A program made the translations under genes and the position numbers. From Piper betle (Eukaryota > Streptophyta > Magnoliopsida > Piperales > Piperaceae): DNA of 64,000 nt. The stretch spans positions 1 to 64,000 of the forward strand of contig JAURVB010012658.1 in the NCBI GenBank assembly GCA_033002965.1. The letters run 5' to 3'. Below, piece by piece: positions 39,841-53,440 of the stretch. Position 1 is the stretch's first letter. Every line of letters starts with the position of its first letter. The notes under the pieces were generated by a model, which did no database searches, was not told where the DNA came from, and saw only the letters and a program-made list of their open reading frames with translations.

Positions 39841-42800
39841 GTTGGGCCAAAAACCATTACTGCACATGAATCACGAAGCCGAGCCCATTAAACCGTAATT
39901 TAGTTAGTACCCATTTTGACATTCAGCAAATGAACCAGTGTTACAATTACGAGTTACGACCTACTAATCTTGACTGAAATGTGTAATGTGAAACCATCAA
40001 TGGCCAGAACCAATGCCTTGTATAGCTGACTAAATAAATAAATTTACTCAAATTGGATTTTTGTAAACTTAATTGGGTTCTCAGGCAAGGCCATTACGGG
40101 CATGTGAACTTCTTGTGACGTGAAAATGAAATTGTTGATCGTACTACCAATCCTCCCGAGGTATTATCTATTTTGGGATTACATGTTAATTATAATAATT
40201 TTTTTCTAAGTTGCACGTCAATTGTATGTGAGTTGGCAAGCAATTTACTATTTTTTAAAAAAATACCAATTTTTTTGGCCTGCTCTTGTTCAATCTTGTT
40301 AGCTGTCTCATCACCTAATTATGGAGAAATGATGCATATCACCTTTGAACTCTATGTAATTTATTGAACAAAATGAATATATAACTATCAAATGTAGCTT
40401 TCAAAAGCCTTCGAAAGAAGTAAACAGTGCAGCTTTCTTTTTCATCCTCCAACTACATCAGTTGTAAGATGATATTCAAAGGCACCATCACAAAAATATT
40501 TGACAAAGAGGTGAGGATCAATGTTTCATAGTTCTCCGCAGACACATTTTCCAACCCTCCCATCATTTTCTTCTAGTTCATCCACATTTGAAGTCCTTTT
40601 CCGTCCATATATATGTGTGTATGACCTGATAATTTATTTATTTAGTGTTTTACCACTTCAAATTCTAAGGTTTGCACCTTTTTGAATTTTTCTAGCCTCA
40701 AAACCAATATTAGTTGGTGAGATACATATGAACATTTATGGACCGAAATCTCAATTGAAACTATCAATATCAAGTGATGATGCATTAAAATAACAAAGCA
40801 GATAAAGAAAGAGTCTTCCCATTGAGATATGCAATTGTCACCAAGCTGTCACTAACTTGACCATTTCATATTCTACTCCAACTTCGATGCACTACTATGC
40901 TAAATAATCACAAAATTATTCAAAAGCAATGAATCAACAGGCAAACTTTCAATTAACGCGGCAATATCAAATATATGTTTCTTGCCAATGTTTGCTTCTT
41001 CTTCCCTCCCAACTGCAAAGTCTGGTCCAATGAGAACATACAAAATCAGAGGTCAGATTGTTTCGGTCGTGATTGCGCCACTCTTTGTGGGATTGAGAGG
41101 AGAAATTCATCAACAGATACCCATTGGTTTTGTTTCAGAGGTGTTTGTGTCATTGTGTGTGAGTTATTGGTAGGTTCACTCTCAACTCAACTATTGGTGG
41201 GAGCATACAAAAAGGTGAGCATGTGGGATCCTTTGGTGGGTCACCTAATGCTTTCTAATAGTTGGATACATGGTTTGGTCAATCAAGAAACCTCTTTAAC
41301 AAAACTTGCGTTATATTCAATGAAGACAGAAACAAAATAACGGCATTGATGTGCAACACTTGCAGCATCTTAATTCATGGGTCTTAGTAGAAAATCTGAA
41401 CAATGTTTTAATCTGTGTCATTTTAGCTACACGCCTAATTAGAAAGAAGATAAAAAATGATCATCATGGATTACATGGAAATTAAATACTCTTCTTCTTC
41501 TTCCTAATGATATTTGATCCTAACCAATATCTGAATTTAACATGGAAAAGATATCTAAGTCAATTCTTTAAAAAGACAGTGGTAGAGAGAAAACACACCT
41601 GTATTCCACGTTGCACCATGTTCATGACCCAATTCTCGTTATTTGATCAATACACTCAGATAGTCAGATCTATGTGAGTCCTAACTTTGATTTTTCCTTA
41701 TCCTTTTTCCTACATCTTTCTATCTATCTATTACTGTTTTTTTTGGGGGGGGAGGGGATGTGGTTGTATCTGGTTTTGCAATTGTGCGTACAGAAAGCTG
41801 GTTCTTGCAGTCTGCCATTCTCCATTCTTTCTTCCATTCCCTTTATTCCTTGGAAAGCATTTATGAAGAGGAACATATGCTCATATATCTTTTAAAGGGT
41901 CCCCTGTCTTTTGCCACCCCAGTTCCATCTTCATCCTACAAAGTGGCATCAATTTCAGCTTCCTCACTGTTGTTCCTTTCCTCCAACTTGATAGGATTCT
42001 TCTTAATATTATTCCTCATTGTGGGCGGCCCTTCTTTCTCTTCTTTTTATTTCTCTATGATGTTGCAGACCTTGGATGCTAAAGTAGAGCATCATTTTAA
42101 TTGAATAATAACCATCAATTAGTTTCAATTTAATTCCCCTTATTAGCTAAGCAATATGGTTCCATTCTCTCATATGGAGGCTCACACAAATCGTTCTGGC
42201 CAACCAATATCCACACATACAGACGTGCCATTCACTTCAATAGTAACATAACGTACGAAAAAAACATTCAAGTTTGCATGGTACCTAACGCAATCCAAAT
42301 GCATGATATGTACTCTTTGGACAGCTAAAAGAGGGAAATAATATGTTTTCCATGCATGGGTTTTGTGTGACTGCTTTGTCTCCCCTTATTTGTCCCCTTT
42401 GTCACAAGGAGCTCTTAGTTCCTAATCACATAGCTTTTCCACTCTTTTGCAGGTTCCTTAAAAAAATATGGAAGATTTGATTTTCTGTTTGTATTATCTC
42501 TCAGAAGTTGGAAGGCTAAAATTCTTCAATTGAATAAGAGCAATTGAAAAAGCTGTTGGGGCAGAAGAATACGACAGCGTTAGTGAGTATGAAATGATGA
42601 GGTTTCATGTGCATTCTGGCAATGAACTTAACTGGGAGCAGCTAAGCTAATCAATAATATAGGTAAAAATTGTGCATAGTAAACACTTGTCAGCTAGTCC
42701 CAAAAAGAAGAAGGCTAAGAGGAGGAAGAAGAAGAAGGTCATCAACAAGGCTAGCCATCCTGAGGTTGTGAAATAGCATGGTACCTAATTTGAGAGGTCA

Positions 42801-44265
42801 GATGCAAAATAAAACAAGAGTGCAAACGGTTCAATCCGTATTGAAGAACATATACAAACAACCTTCTTTTGCAAATTCAAGCATTTAAACTAAGTGGGTA
42901 GGATGTGGTTGATAGAAATTAGAAAACCCAATTCATCAACACATCCAAACTTATTTACAAAGCAGCAGATTTACAAAATGCAGAGTCAATTAATGAACGT
43001 TGGTAAGGTCAAACAATTATTGGTGTGAGGTTTGATCAGTATAATGAATTATGAACCAGTGGGACTTGGTTAGCATTGATCAAAGGGGCACTCCCTCCTA
43101 ACCATTACTTGCAGCTGGTTGTGACTGAGCCACATGGGGCTTTAGATGCCATGCTAATTTGCCATGCATGTGGCAAAAAAGGCTAAGCAGCTTGAAACCA
43201 TGCATTTGATTTGTTCTTCTTCTTTAAGGTGAATGCTCATTTGCTGATGCAGCTTTATTGCTGCTAGACCTGACAGAACATTATTATTTTTTTTAGGAAA
43301 GGGCTAAAAAGCATCCTAAAGAAAGAGGTGAATAAAAATTATTAGTTAATTGCATGGTGGTGAAAGTTTGTTGTGGTTTGGGATATGGAGTGAAAGGTGA
43401 TGAAAAGGATGATACCATGAAAAAGGCAATCAAAACCAGGCATGGAGGATAGGAGTAGTAACTGTAAAATGTTTGATAATGTGCATCTTGGGGATGGAGT
43501 ATTTTAGAGAGCACAAGGAGAGTGCTGTTGTTGGGTACCAAATGGACAGGCTGGAAGGGAGCTCAACAAAATCTCCTTGCTATTGTCTTCCTTGAGAGGA
43601 AACTCTCAAAGCTCCCACCTTTCTTCCCCACAGACTCTGATACCAAGTTAAGGAAAGCTTGAAAAGACTCTGTCTTGCTGACTCTTCCAACCATCTTTTA
43701 GCTTTATTGGTTCCTTCCCTCCATCACTCTCCCGCGCTCTCTCTCTCTCTCTCTCTATCTTCACAGTCACAGAGCTTCTTTTCTTGTTGGAAGCTTCAAG
43801 GAATCCTTGTTTGGCTCTAGTAAGGCCGGCCAAGGTGGTGGTGGTCGCTTCTCTTCTCCTCATCACCCTCAACCTGGCCTGCTACTAATCACCGTTCCCT
43901 TGTTGTTGGTAATAAACTGCCACGACTGCTCAACTTCACTGTTGTTTTACTCTGTTTGCCTGTTCTGGATGGTTTCTACAAGTCTTCTGCTCCTCAAATT
44001 CGGTTTCCAGCATTTCAACGAGCTCTCACAGTTCCATAGATTAGAGCCTGCTTCCATGGTGGAGTTTTGTGCATGAGAAGTAGAGATTTCGAGGCTCATT
44101 CATGATTTGTCTTAAACTTCGTCAAAAAAAACGCAGTTTTCAATCATCTCCTCTTTTCTCTTGCCTTGCTCCGATCTCTTTTGTCGCAATTCAAATTGGT
44201 GTAGCTTGTGTAAATTTGCTTACTTTCTATCCGCAACAACAGTCTTGGTTTAGAGGTGGATTGCC
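39841..44265. other. Intergenic region and CRK leader
   Basis: No protein family was recognised in 40-43.5 kb. A purine-rich tract lies at about 42706-42755. The last 800 bases, including a CT microsatellite, are the likely promoter and 5' leader of the kinase gene and may include a leader intron. Confidence 0.5.
43737..43756. repeat. (CT)10 microsatellite upstream of the CRK gene
   Basis: A perfect CT run on the sense strand about 510 bp upstream of the kinase start codon, likely within its leader or core promoter. Confidence 0.9.
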
Positions 44266-47200
44266 ATGGGCATGTGCCATGGGAAGAGCGTTCAAGGGGA
44301 ACAAACGGAGAAGCCCATCGTACCCGACTCCGCCAACATCTCTGTACGCTCCGAATCTGCGAAGCCTTCGTCCTACTTCTCCTTCTTGAGCCCAAGCCCA
44401 CTCCCCAGCGCCTTCAGGAACTCCCCTGCCAATTCTAGCCGGATTTCAACCCCTCTCCAGATCTTCAAGCGGCCCTTCCCTCCCCCGTCGCCGGCGAAGC
44501 ACATCAAGGCGCTGCTCGCGAGGCGCCACGGATCGATAAAGCCTAACGAGGCTTCGATACCGGAAGGTGAGGAGTGTGAAGTTGGACTCGATAAGAGTTT
44601 CGGGTTCTCGAAGAGCTTCTTCTCCAAGTACGAGTTGGGGGATGAGGTTGGGCGTGGCCATTTTGGATACACCTGCTCTGCCAGAGCTAAGAAGGGGGAG
44701 CTCAAGGGACAAGATGTTGCGGTTAAGGTTATTCCCAAGTCGAAGGTGAGCCTGTTCGATCGGTGCTAAATATTGTGCATTAAAATTGTGCTAATCTGTT
44801 CATTACCATTCCATGTCCTTAGTTTAGTTGAGCTTGCTATTCAAATTTCTCTTTAATCCTATTCCCTTCATATATTTGTTGTATACCTGCATATGACCTT
44901 ATGTGCTCCTTCAACCAATGTATTTTGCATATGTATTGCTTTATTGACGGTGATCGGCTCAACTTGCGAACTCTTCTCTGGGAAGATGATGCTGTCATAG
45001 AGTTCATGAGATCTCTTTTAAGGTGTTTTTTTTAAATGTAAAATGTGGGTTTCAAGGAAAAAGTATTGTGGTAAAGCTTCTTTTGCGGTATTTTTTTCCC
45101 GCCCTTTAGAAGCTCTTTTTCTCAATGATTCTTGCTATTATGCTTATTTGCTTTCCACACGAGCTTCTTTTACTTAAGCCTGCAGTCCTTTTTTTCCGCG
45201 AGAATCAATTGCAAATCTGTTACTTCATAAGTCATTTCTCATTGGATGTTCCAATCAACCTTTTGCCTTTATCTTTTGAATAATTTTTTCCAGATTCAAT
45301 GGTAGTATATTGTTAGGCTATGGTATAGATGCTACGCTTACAATTCAAAAAAATTGGATAAAGTAATTATCCTCACGAGCCGAAACCGTTTTCTCTGCGA
45401 TGGTGTCAAAGCTGCTTTTATTTGTTGACATGCATTTAAACTGCAAGTATTCCTAATAATCAGATGAATTAACATGTATATTTTTTAATTGATCTCATGG
45501 CCTTTTTGTTTGGCAGATGACAACGGCTATTGCTGTTGATGATGTGAGACGTGAAGTAAAAATCATGAGTGCTTTGACTGGACATAAGAACCTTGTCCAA
45601 TTTTATGATGCTTATGAAGATGATGACAATGTTTACATGGTGATGGAGTGAGTGTTTTACACCTCTTGGCTCCGAGGCAGCAATACAGAGAACTTTGGCT
45701 TTTCTTTAATGAGATTAATTGTTTTTTCAGTAAAGTAAATAGAACTATTTTTAATTGCAATTTTTTGAAGGCTTAATTTGTTTATTTTGTCTTAAGGTTG
45801 TGTAAAGGAGGAGAGCTTTTGGATAGGATCCTTTCTAGGTACCAATCCACTTCCAATTTCTGTTCACTAATGGGAAACCATATTCTAACTTGCTCCTGTT
45901 TCCTGCCTCTTTGCATTTCCCTAGAGGTGGAAAATACTCAGAAGAAGATGCTAAAGTTGTATTGGTCCAGATTTTAAGTGTCGTTTCATACTGTCATCTA
46001 CAAGGAGTAGTTCACCGGGATCTAAAGCCTGAGGTAATAAGTTATTGACGAAATTAACTTCTTCCACATTTTGTGTGTTGTATGTTATGGGTGACAACAA
46101 TATTGGAGTAAAAAGGCTATATGCATTTTTTCTTGACGAAATTAACTTCTTTCACACTTTGTATGTTGTATGTTATGGGTGACAACAACATTGGAGTAAA
46201 AAGGCTATATGCGTTTTTCTTGTGTATGCGACTTTGATACAATTGCATCTATGTCGCATTTCCCTATGTATGTTTTATATTCCTAAATATTTATTTTTCT
46301 GCTTCAGAATTTCCTTTTCAGTACAAAAGATGAGAATTCTGTCTTGAAGGCCATAGATTTTGGTTTGTCAGATTATGTAAAACCAGGTCAGTTTATCTGA
46401 GTCAATTATCTTGATCTTACTAATTGAACTGGAAAACTGGATGTTGAGAAGAAAATCTTGATTGGCTAGAGTATAATGAGACTGATTCATTTGCAGATGA
46501 AAGGTTGAATGATATAGTCGGAAGTGCATACTATGTAGCTCCAGAAGTGTTACACAGAGCCTATGGTACTGAAGCAGACATGTGGAGTATTGGTGTGATA
46601 GCATACATTCTCCTCTGTGGCAGTCGTCCTTTCTGGGCACGAACAGAGTCTGGCATTTTCCGTTCTGTCTTAAAGGCAGATCCAAGTTTTGATGAGGAGC
46701 CTTGGCCATTGTTATCTTTTGAGGCAAAAGATTTTGTTAAGAGACTGTTGAATAAAGACTATCGTAAAAGAATGACCGCTTCTCAAGCTCTCAGTAAGTT
46801 TTCAAGTTGTTTGATTGTAAGCCCATTATCAAATCATGATCTTCTTAAAGTAAACAATTATTATACCTCGGTAAGCTACTGAATTAGTTAATATCATTAG
46901 GTTGTGGAAATGGCAAAATTGTTTCTACTGGGACGTAGTTTTGTAATAGACTCCTTTTGGAACCATTCAGGCAGCCTGTATAGGACTTATTGTGTGTATA
47001 GAAAAATTTCTTGAGTAAACTCAGTATCTTCTTTTACAAAAAAATTTCTCAGGTCATCCTTGGTTACGGGATTGCCATGACATCAAGATTCCCTTGGACA
47101 TTGTGGTATACAGGCATGTAAAGAATTATATATGCTCTACATCTCTTCGAAAGGCTGCTTTAATGGTATGGTATTTTTCACTTGAAGCAAAATAGTGTTT

Positions 47201-48591
47201 TCACTGCATTTATCAATCTCCTTTTTCATCTACCTCAAAACACAAGCTGGATTATCTACTACAACTCAATGCCCATATCTAATTACTTATTATGACACTT
47301 ATACTGGATATACACTTTTCATAAGCATATTACAATGTGGCATAGCCCTTTCTCAAGATATACAAGAAAATTAATAGATGGCTTCTAAATGTGATAGGCT
47401 TTGGCAAAGACATTACACATCCCACAACTCTTCTATTTGCACGAGCAGTTTGCTTTACTAGGGCCAAACAAGAACGGGTGCATCTCTATGCATAACTTCA
47501 AGGCGGTTGGTTACCTATTTACAAGTCTTCCAGCTATTGGTTTTATTAGTACTTGAATTCTGACATGACGATTTCTTGTCAGGCCTTACTCAAGTACTCA
47601 ACCAATGCCATGAGAGACTCGCGAGTGATAGATTACGTTAATATGGTATTCAATAACATGGGCCTCGTCTGAATGTGATTTTTATAATAAAATTGTTGTT
47701 GAAGGAATTTTACTCTCATCCTTTACAGGTAGCTTCTCTTCAGTACAAGAAACTGGACTTTGAAGAATTTTCTGCAGCTGCAATTAGTGTTCATCACATG
47801 GAAGGGCTTGATAATTGGGAACAACATGCGTGCCGTGCTTATGAACTCTTTGAGAAGCATGGAAACAGAGCAATAATGATTGAGGAACTTGCATCGGTAT
47901 TATTCCATTATCCTCTCATGTCAAATCTTGTTTTCTATGCAAATGGAGAAGCCTGGTATCTGTCAATCGTCACTAAATACTATTCCAAAAGTCATAAAGA
48001 GGGGATAAACTCTCCATGTTCTAGACATGAATTGTCTGAAAGAACTTTATTCTTGCTGATGTGATTTTCTGGTGATGAATAATTTAATTGGCTGTTGCTT
48101 ATAAGAGAGAATGCATACCAATTGCAATATATATTGGCTAGTCCTTTGGTCTGGATTGCCCTGATCTCACTCACCTCTATCTGTTGATCAACTTATTCAT
48201 AGGCGTTTTGAAGTTGATGCAAAACTGTCTTTTTTTATATTATCTTTACGTTTGAAGCTGGTAAACACTTCTACTTGCAGGGCATATAACAAACCTCTTA
48301 TTGTTTAGGTTTTTATATACTGCCTATATTTAGTATCTACAATCAAAATTCTATTGGTTCAGATGCCTTGTTTACTTAAGTAGCATAAATTTGAGTTGAA
48401 AAACAAATTCATGTGGGCGACTTTTTTTATAATGTTATCAGGAGCTTGGGCTTAGTCCATCTGTCCCAGTTCAAGTTGTTCTTCAGGAGTGGATAAGACA
48501 TGAAGATGGGAAGCTTAGTTTCTTGGGATTTGTCAGACTGTTGCATGGAATGTCCTCACGGACCATGCCAAAGGCTCAAGGACCACCATGA
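44266..48591 (+). CDS. CRK: CDPK-related protein kinase (CRK)
   Basis: Eleven exons join in frame to 579 residues: 44266-44745, 45517-45647, 45797-45838, 45925-46033, 46308-46386, 46497-46793, 47053-47165, 47398-47505, 47583-47645, 47729-47896 and 48442-48591. The N-terminus MGMCHGK fits N-myristoylation with a nearby palmitoylatable Cys, so it is probably anchored to the plasma membrane. A Ser/Pro-rich region follows. The kinase domain (about residues 120-390) has the Gly loop [34 protein letters not shown], the APE motif in YYVAPEVL, and [20 protein letters not shown]. The C-terminal region resembles CDPK EF-hands but the loops are degenerate ([13 protein letters not shown], then [19 protein letters not shown]), as in CRKs, so calcium binding is probably weak or absent. 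Exon 8 ends GCG|GTTGGT, a poor donor. The alternative AAG|GC would drop one Ala. Introns are otherwise GT-AG and no lesion is seen. Confidence 0.94.
46047..46221. repeat. Tandem 88-bp duplication inside CRK intron 4
   Basis: GACGAAATTAACTTCTT begins both copies (46047 and 46135). They end in GGCTATATGC(A/G)TTTTT and a CTT. The copies differ at about six positions plus one T. They lie wholly within the intron between exons 4 and 5. Confidence 0.93.
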
Positions 48592-50126
48592 AATTGAGTA
48601 AGCATTGTAATTCATACACATGGATTTCATTTATCACTATGAGCAACAAGGGGATTTGTGCTGATGTTGGTTTGGACCATGTATAACCGAGCCACAAGAC
48701 ACCCACCCACCATCCCACCCCCTACCCAATCCCATCTTGGGGATGGTATACTTCATTCACCAGTCGCCACAGCTACAGAATGCCTTCAAATCATGCCCTC
48801 AATGTGTCATGCTTTGCCTCTAAAGAGATGTACAGATAATGAAGCTACTCTGGTGTTGCTTCAAGATGAAGGCTTAGGTTAAGCCAGTTTTTTGTATTCT
48901 GTGCGCACATTTTCTTCAGTTCAATAAAATTAAAGCTTCCTTTTTCAATCTCTGTAACCTGTCAGTTTTTCACCTTAGAATACTGGGTTCTACATATCTA
49001 GTGTTTATATTGAGAAAGATATCTTTTGTATTCGTGATGAGTTCACAGGTTTTTACATGTGAAGATTCATCTTTGGCTCATTGACATTATAACTTGGTTT
49101 TGCAAATTAGTTACCGAGACCTATGAAGGCAACAGCAATTGTGGCCAGAAAAAAGAGAAGTGAAGTAGAAGGCAATCATGCCGTGCTTTGTTTGGTAAGA
49201 AAGACAACTTCCTGGCGCCTGGGCTGACCCGTTTTAAAAATCCAAACATACGAAGTGTTCTTGTAACATCATCATTCTCCAATATCCTGGCGTTGAGCTG
49301 ACCCACTGAGCTCCAATGCCAAATCCAAACATGGAGAAGGCGACTGGGCTGGCCCAAGTCCAATCATGCCTTGAGAATTATGTAGCTTCCGTCTTACTTC
49401 ATTTGTCAATCAAATAATTTAAGTGCCTTTGGGGAAAAAATTGATTAAAATGTAGAAATGAGATAATTAGCTCAGTAACGACGTTTAATTAATAAAACAT
49501 CTGACACAATATTAAGCTAATTACAAAATTATTTTTTCTTCTTCCTTCAAAGTTATATAAAATTCATGTAGAAAAAATGCATTCATTTTTAACCGGCTGT
49601 CTTGCTTAATACTAAATCTTTTTTTATATATATTTACACTTTAATAAACCTATACAGCATACAAAGCCGTGCGGGAAAAAATAAAAATTTGGCATTTTAT
49701 TTTTTCCTGTCATGTCTTTCATGGCACTTAATTCTTTCTTTGTATTAATTAAACTTAAGACCGAAAATGTACAATTACCTAATTATATTGGGGACATGTT
49801 ATATATATATATATATATAGAAAAATAATTGCTTACCCTATATCCCAAGTGATGGTTAAACTATATGGGCCACGTGCATCTCATATTCGGATCTGGATCC
49901 GAATATGAGCCCGTTTGAGTCAACAAATAAAAATACGTAGATAGTTTGCTCGTGGAAGGATCTCCATTGAACACCTCGCCGGTGCCGTCGACGATGGCCG
50001 GAGCCAGCGTTTTCCCGGCGAAATAACCGCCGGCGTGGCATGGACAATCCCTAGCTTGCTTCTTCGGTTGATAAAGGTGGAGTCTTTATAGTTTCCGTCG
50101 TGGTTTCTGATCCGTGTGTGGTGGAC
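48592..50126. other. Intergenic region between CRK and O-fucosyltransferase genes
   Basis: CRK 3' untranslated region, then DNA with a loose direct repeat (TCCTGGCG, then CTGACCC and AAATCCAAACAT) at about 49210-49335. Very AT-rich DNA with a TA microsatellite (49801-49819) follows. The last 250 bases are GC-richer and probably the next gene's leader. No gene was recognised. Confidence 0.5.
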
Positions 50127-52886
50127 ATGGCGATCTACATCAGCTCGAAGAACAAGCGGAGCTTCAGATCTCGGATTTGTTTGTTCTCCGTCGCCGTTCT
50201 CGCTATTGCCTTCCTCTGCATTTACTTGTTGGCGGTTTCTGGTTATGGGTTCTCTCTGCCGTCTATGGCTAGCTACAGGTTTGCGGCTGCCGGGTGGGGG
50301 AGAGGAGGGAGAGTGATGCGTATGAGCACAAGTACTTGTACTGGGGGGATAGGATTGATTGCCCTGGTAAGCATTGTGATTCTTGTGAGGGGCTGGGCCA
50401 TCAGGAATCGAGCCTTCGATGCGCCCTTGAAGAAGCTATGATTTTGCATAGGTTGGCACTAAGGACATTAATTCATTTCCTTCATGTTCATCAATTTTTT
50501 TGCTTGTTTGTTGTGTTTCTATGTGTATTGGCTGTTGTTTTTCTCCGGTTGGATCATTTGAGCTCAGACCTTTGTGAGGAAAACCAATTTGACGAAGAGA
50601 TAAATTTTAGTCAACGTGTGACAAATTGGTTGACTAAATGTTTGCTTGGGTCCTGTTTTATTGAAATGATTTTTTGTATTCCACTTGAAATATTGTTAGA
50701 GGATACTTTGCTAGATTTTAGCTGTTTTATTTGAAGGATGATTGATTTAGTTGGAAGTTGTTATAGTACTGGGAAATGCATCCTGCTGAAACAGTTGATT
50801 CTAGAATGGATTTAACATTTGATTTCAAGAAAACGAATGTTTATTATTACTCATGTTAAGTAAATTTGCACTTCATAGTAGGCTCCTCTAATTTATATTC
50901 ATTTATGTGGTTTTTTTCCCTCCAGAACTTTTGTTATGCCGGCTAGAATGTGCATAAGCTCGGTACACAACAAGAAAGGAATCCTCCATCAGTCCACCAG
51001 TGATACGTCAGAGGAGCAGTAAGCCAGCTTCCCTGATCTTCATGCTAGCTACTTGTTCCCTTGTAGTATTTTTCTTTTTCAGTTGCCTAAATTAAAGAAA
51101 GAAGTTGTTCTTGTAGCCATTCTTTGCTATATTTATGATTTCTTTTTGTTTTGGGTATTCATTGTGCCATCCTTTTTCGTTTTCGATAGATGGTCAGCAA
51201 GCTCGTGCTCTATGGATTCTCTTTATGATATAGACCTCATATCCAAAACTGTGCCTGTAATTCTGGACAACTCGAAGACATGGTACGAAATCCTGTCAAC
51301 AAGCATGAAGCTTGGTGATCGTGGCATAGCTAATGTCCAAGGAGTCAGCCGGTTGGATCTCGATGATAATGGAAAATACCTAAATCTGCTACTGATAAAC
51401 CGTACTGCAAGCCCCTTGTCGTGGTAAAAGTTCGAAAATATTATTTTCATTTCTTTTGATTCCCTTTTTTTTCTCTTGCGGTTTGTATATATGTTGTGCA
51501 TTCAAGAAACAACAAACATATGGGTGTGTGCCTTTCTGGCTTATGGTAGCAATAAAACAGCAACCTTTGATCTTTAATGGTGTTACTTTTTGCAAAGGGT
51601 TTATCTGAATGCTAAAGTGTAATCGAATAGGTTGCATCTATGTGCTCACCCTCTTGATCATTGACTAGAAGCGTAGTTTGTGCTTAAATTATTCAGCAAA
51701 AGCGATTTGATATGATTTTTGTTCGTAAATATATTTTCTATTTGAGAGCTGATCCTTGAATAGATTCCTCCAACTTTCTCGTAGGTTTATGGAATGCAAG
51801 GATCGTAATGATCGAGGTGTAATTACTCTGCCTTATTCGTTTCTTCCAATGATGGCAGCAAAGAAATTAAGAGATGCAGCAAATAAGGTTGATATATATC
51901 CGCTATGTTCCAAATTATGATTAATCTGGCATAATTTTAATCAACCTTGAAGTGTAGGATTTGTGTATTTTGATTTCACAGTACATGCTTGTTAGCATAT
52001 AGTGAAGTAACTAGCAGAAGTTGGGGGATAAATAGGTAGTCTGGGATTCTACATGTAGCCATCTTTCCCATCAAAATATCAAGTTTTTTTTTTGAAAACG
52101 AGAGAGAGAAATATTGGTTATGGTTATTATCTTATGAGTAATTGACAAATAATTTTTCAGATCAAGTGGAATCTTGGCAGTTATGACGCTATTCATGTTC
52201 GCCGAGGGGACAAAATCAAAACCAGGAAAGATAGGTTTGGGGTTGATCGGTCGCTCCATCCTCATCTAGACCGTGATACCCGTGCAGAGTTCATTGCTAT
52301 GAGGATAGCGAAGTGGATTCCTCAGGGAAGAACTCTATTTATTGCTTCCAATGAGCGCACACCAGGCTTCTTTTCTCCTCTTTCTAGCAGGTATAATTAG
52401 TTGCAATAAGAAAATTAGTTGCTGGTTGGAATAAAAGAAGTTTTTTCATCTTCTTGTTTTTGTTATAATGGAGAATAAATGTTTTCGTTCCTTGAATTGG
52501 CTACTTTTTACCTCTAAGCCTGTAAATATGTTGTGTTCAAGAAAACAAACCGGTACCAATACCTGACATCGTAAAACATGTATAATTTGCCCATTTTCAT
52601 GCTATTGCAAAGTTTCTGCTTCAACTAGTGAATTAATTTCTGTGGGGTTTTTCGTTACAGGTATAAATTGGCATACTCGTCCAATTATAGCAGCATTTTG
52701 GATCCTGTAATTGAGAACAACTATCAGCTTTTTATGGTTGAAAGATTGATCTTGGCTGGAGCAAAAACATTTGTCCGAACCTTCAAGGAAGATGATACAG
52801 GCCTTAGCCTGACCGACGACCCCAAAAAGAACACTAAGAATTGGCAAATTCCTGTTTTACATAATGGATGGCTGAAGGCAATCTAA
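50127..52886 (+). CDS. GDP-fucose protein O-fucosyltransferase family protein, frame disrupted in exon 1
   Basis: This is a type II Golgi-like membrane protein of the plant O-fucosyltransferase family. Exons: 50127-50451, 50926-51018, 51190-51423, 51785-51887, 52161-52390 and 52661-52886, about 403 residues. The ATG at 50127 opens MAIYISSKNKRSF and one membrane segment (ICLFSVAVLAIAFLCIYLL). The conserved luminal part starts EHKYLYWGDRIDCPGKHC, then CEGLGHQESSLRCALEEA, RTFVMPARMC, the nucleotide-sugar motif IHVRRGDK, FIASNERTPGFF and LVERLILAGAK-like VERLILAGAKTF. The two parts of exon 1 are in different frames. The change falls between about 50280 and 50325, in a G-rich run, and the summed exons are one base short of a multiple of three. 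Everything after this point is in frame. It is either a real one-base deletion, which would inactivate the gene, or a homopolymer sequencing error. Confidence 0.87.
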
Positions 52887-53440
52887 AGGACGGTTTATGA
52901 CTTGCGCAATTTTCCTCGTAGTGTAGAAGTATGTTCACTTGTTACAAAATGAAAATGACGAAAATTTTGTGCATGTAAATTAAGGTTGTAAAATGCTAAG
53001 TTATATACCAGTTAAATTTTGTTTTTTCTTGCACTAAGGGGTAAGTTGAGCATTGCTATGGCAGCGTGTCTCTATACTGCTTTTCAATTTTGTCTCTATA
53101 CAGCCTTTCAATTTTGTAAGGGCAGAGTGAACTAAATTTCACCTTGTAATAAAAGACGGCCACCAACATCATTTTCACAATGAAGTTGACCTAAGGCATT
53201 TTATGGATAAGAAAGACTAAAATCATTTGATGATAACCACTCTATGTAACATATTGAGTCACTGACATCCACTACACCATTTTGTATATACCACCATTGT
53301 GTTTCTGTTAATCCACAAAGGAGAGAAAATTCTTTTAACAAATCAAAAGATAAAAGGCACCTAACGATGGCCCGAATAGAAACCCCAGTAGGCTTTTTCT
53401 TATAACAATCATGCTCCAATTGTTTAAGCCACGCTCATCT
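52887..53440. other. Convergent 3' regions with a 24-bp tandem repeat
   Basis: The fucosyltransferase (plus) and CFAP20 (minus) genes end facing each other across about 550 bp. A 24-bp unit is tandemly duplicated at 53067-53090 and 53091-53114 (TGTCTCTATAC, then TTTCAATTT). Nothing else was recognised. Confidence 0.7.

Noticed and set aside
42706..42775. Lys/Arg-rich short frame
   Set aside because: It is a purine-rich tract; both readable frames are low-complexity and short.
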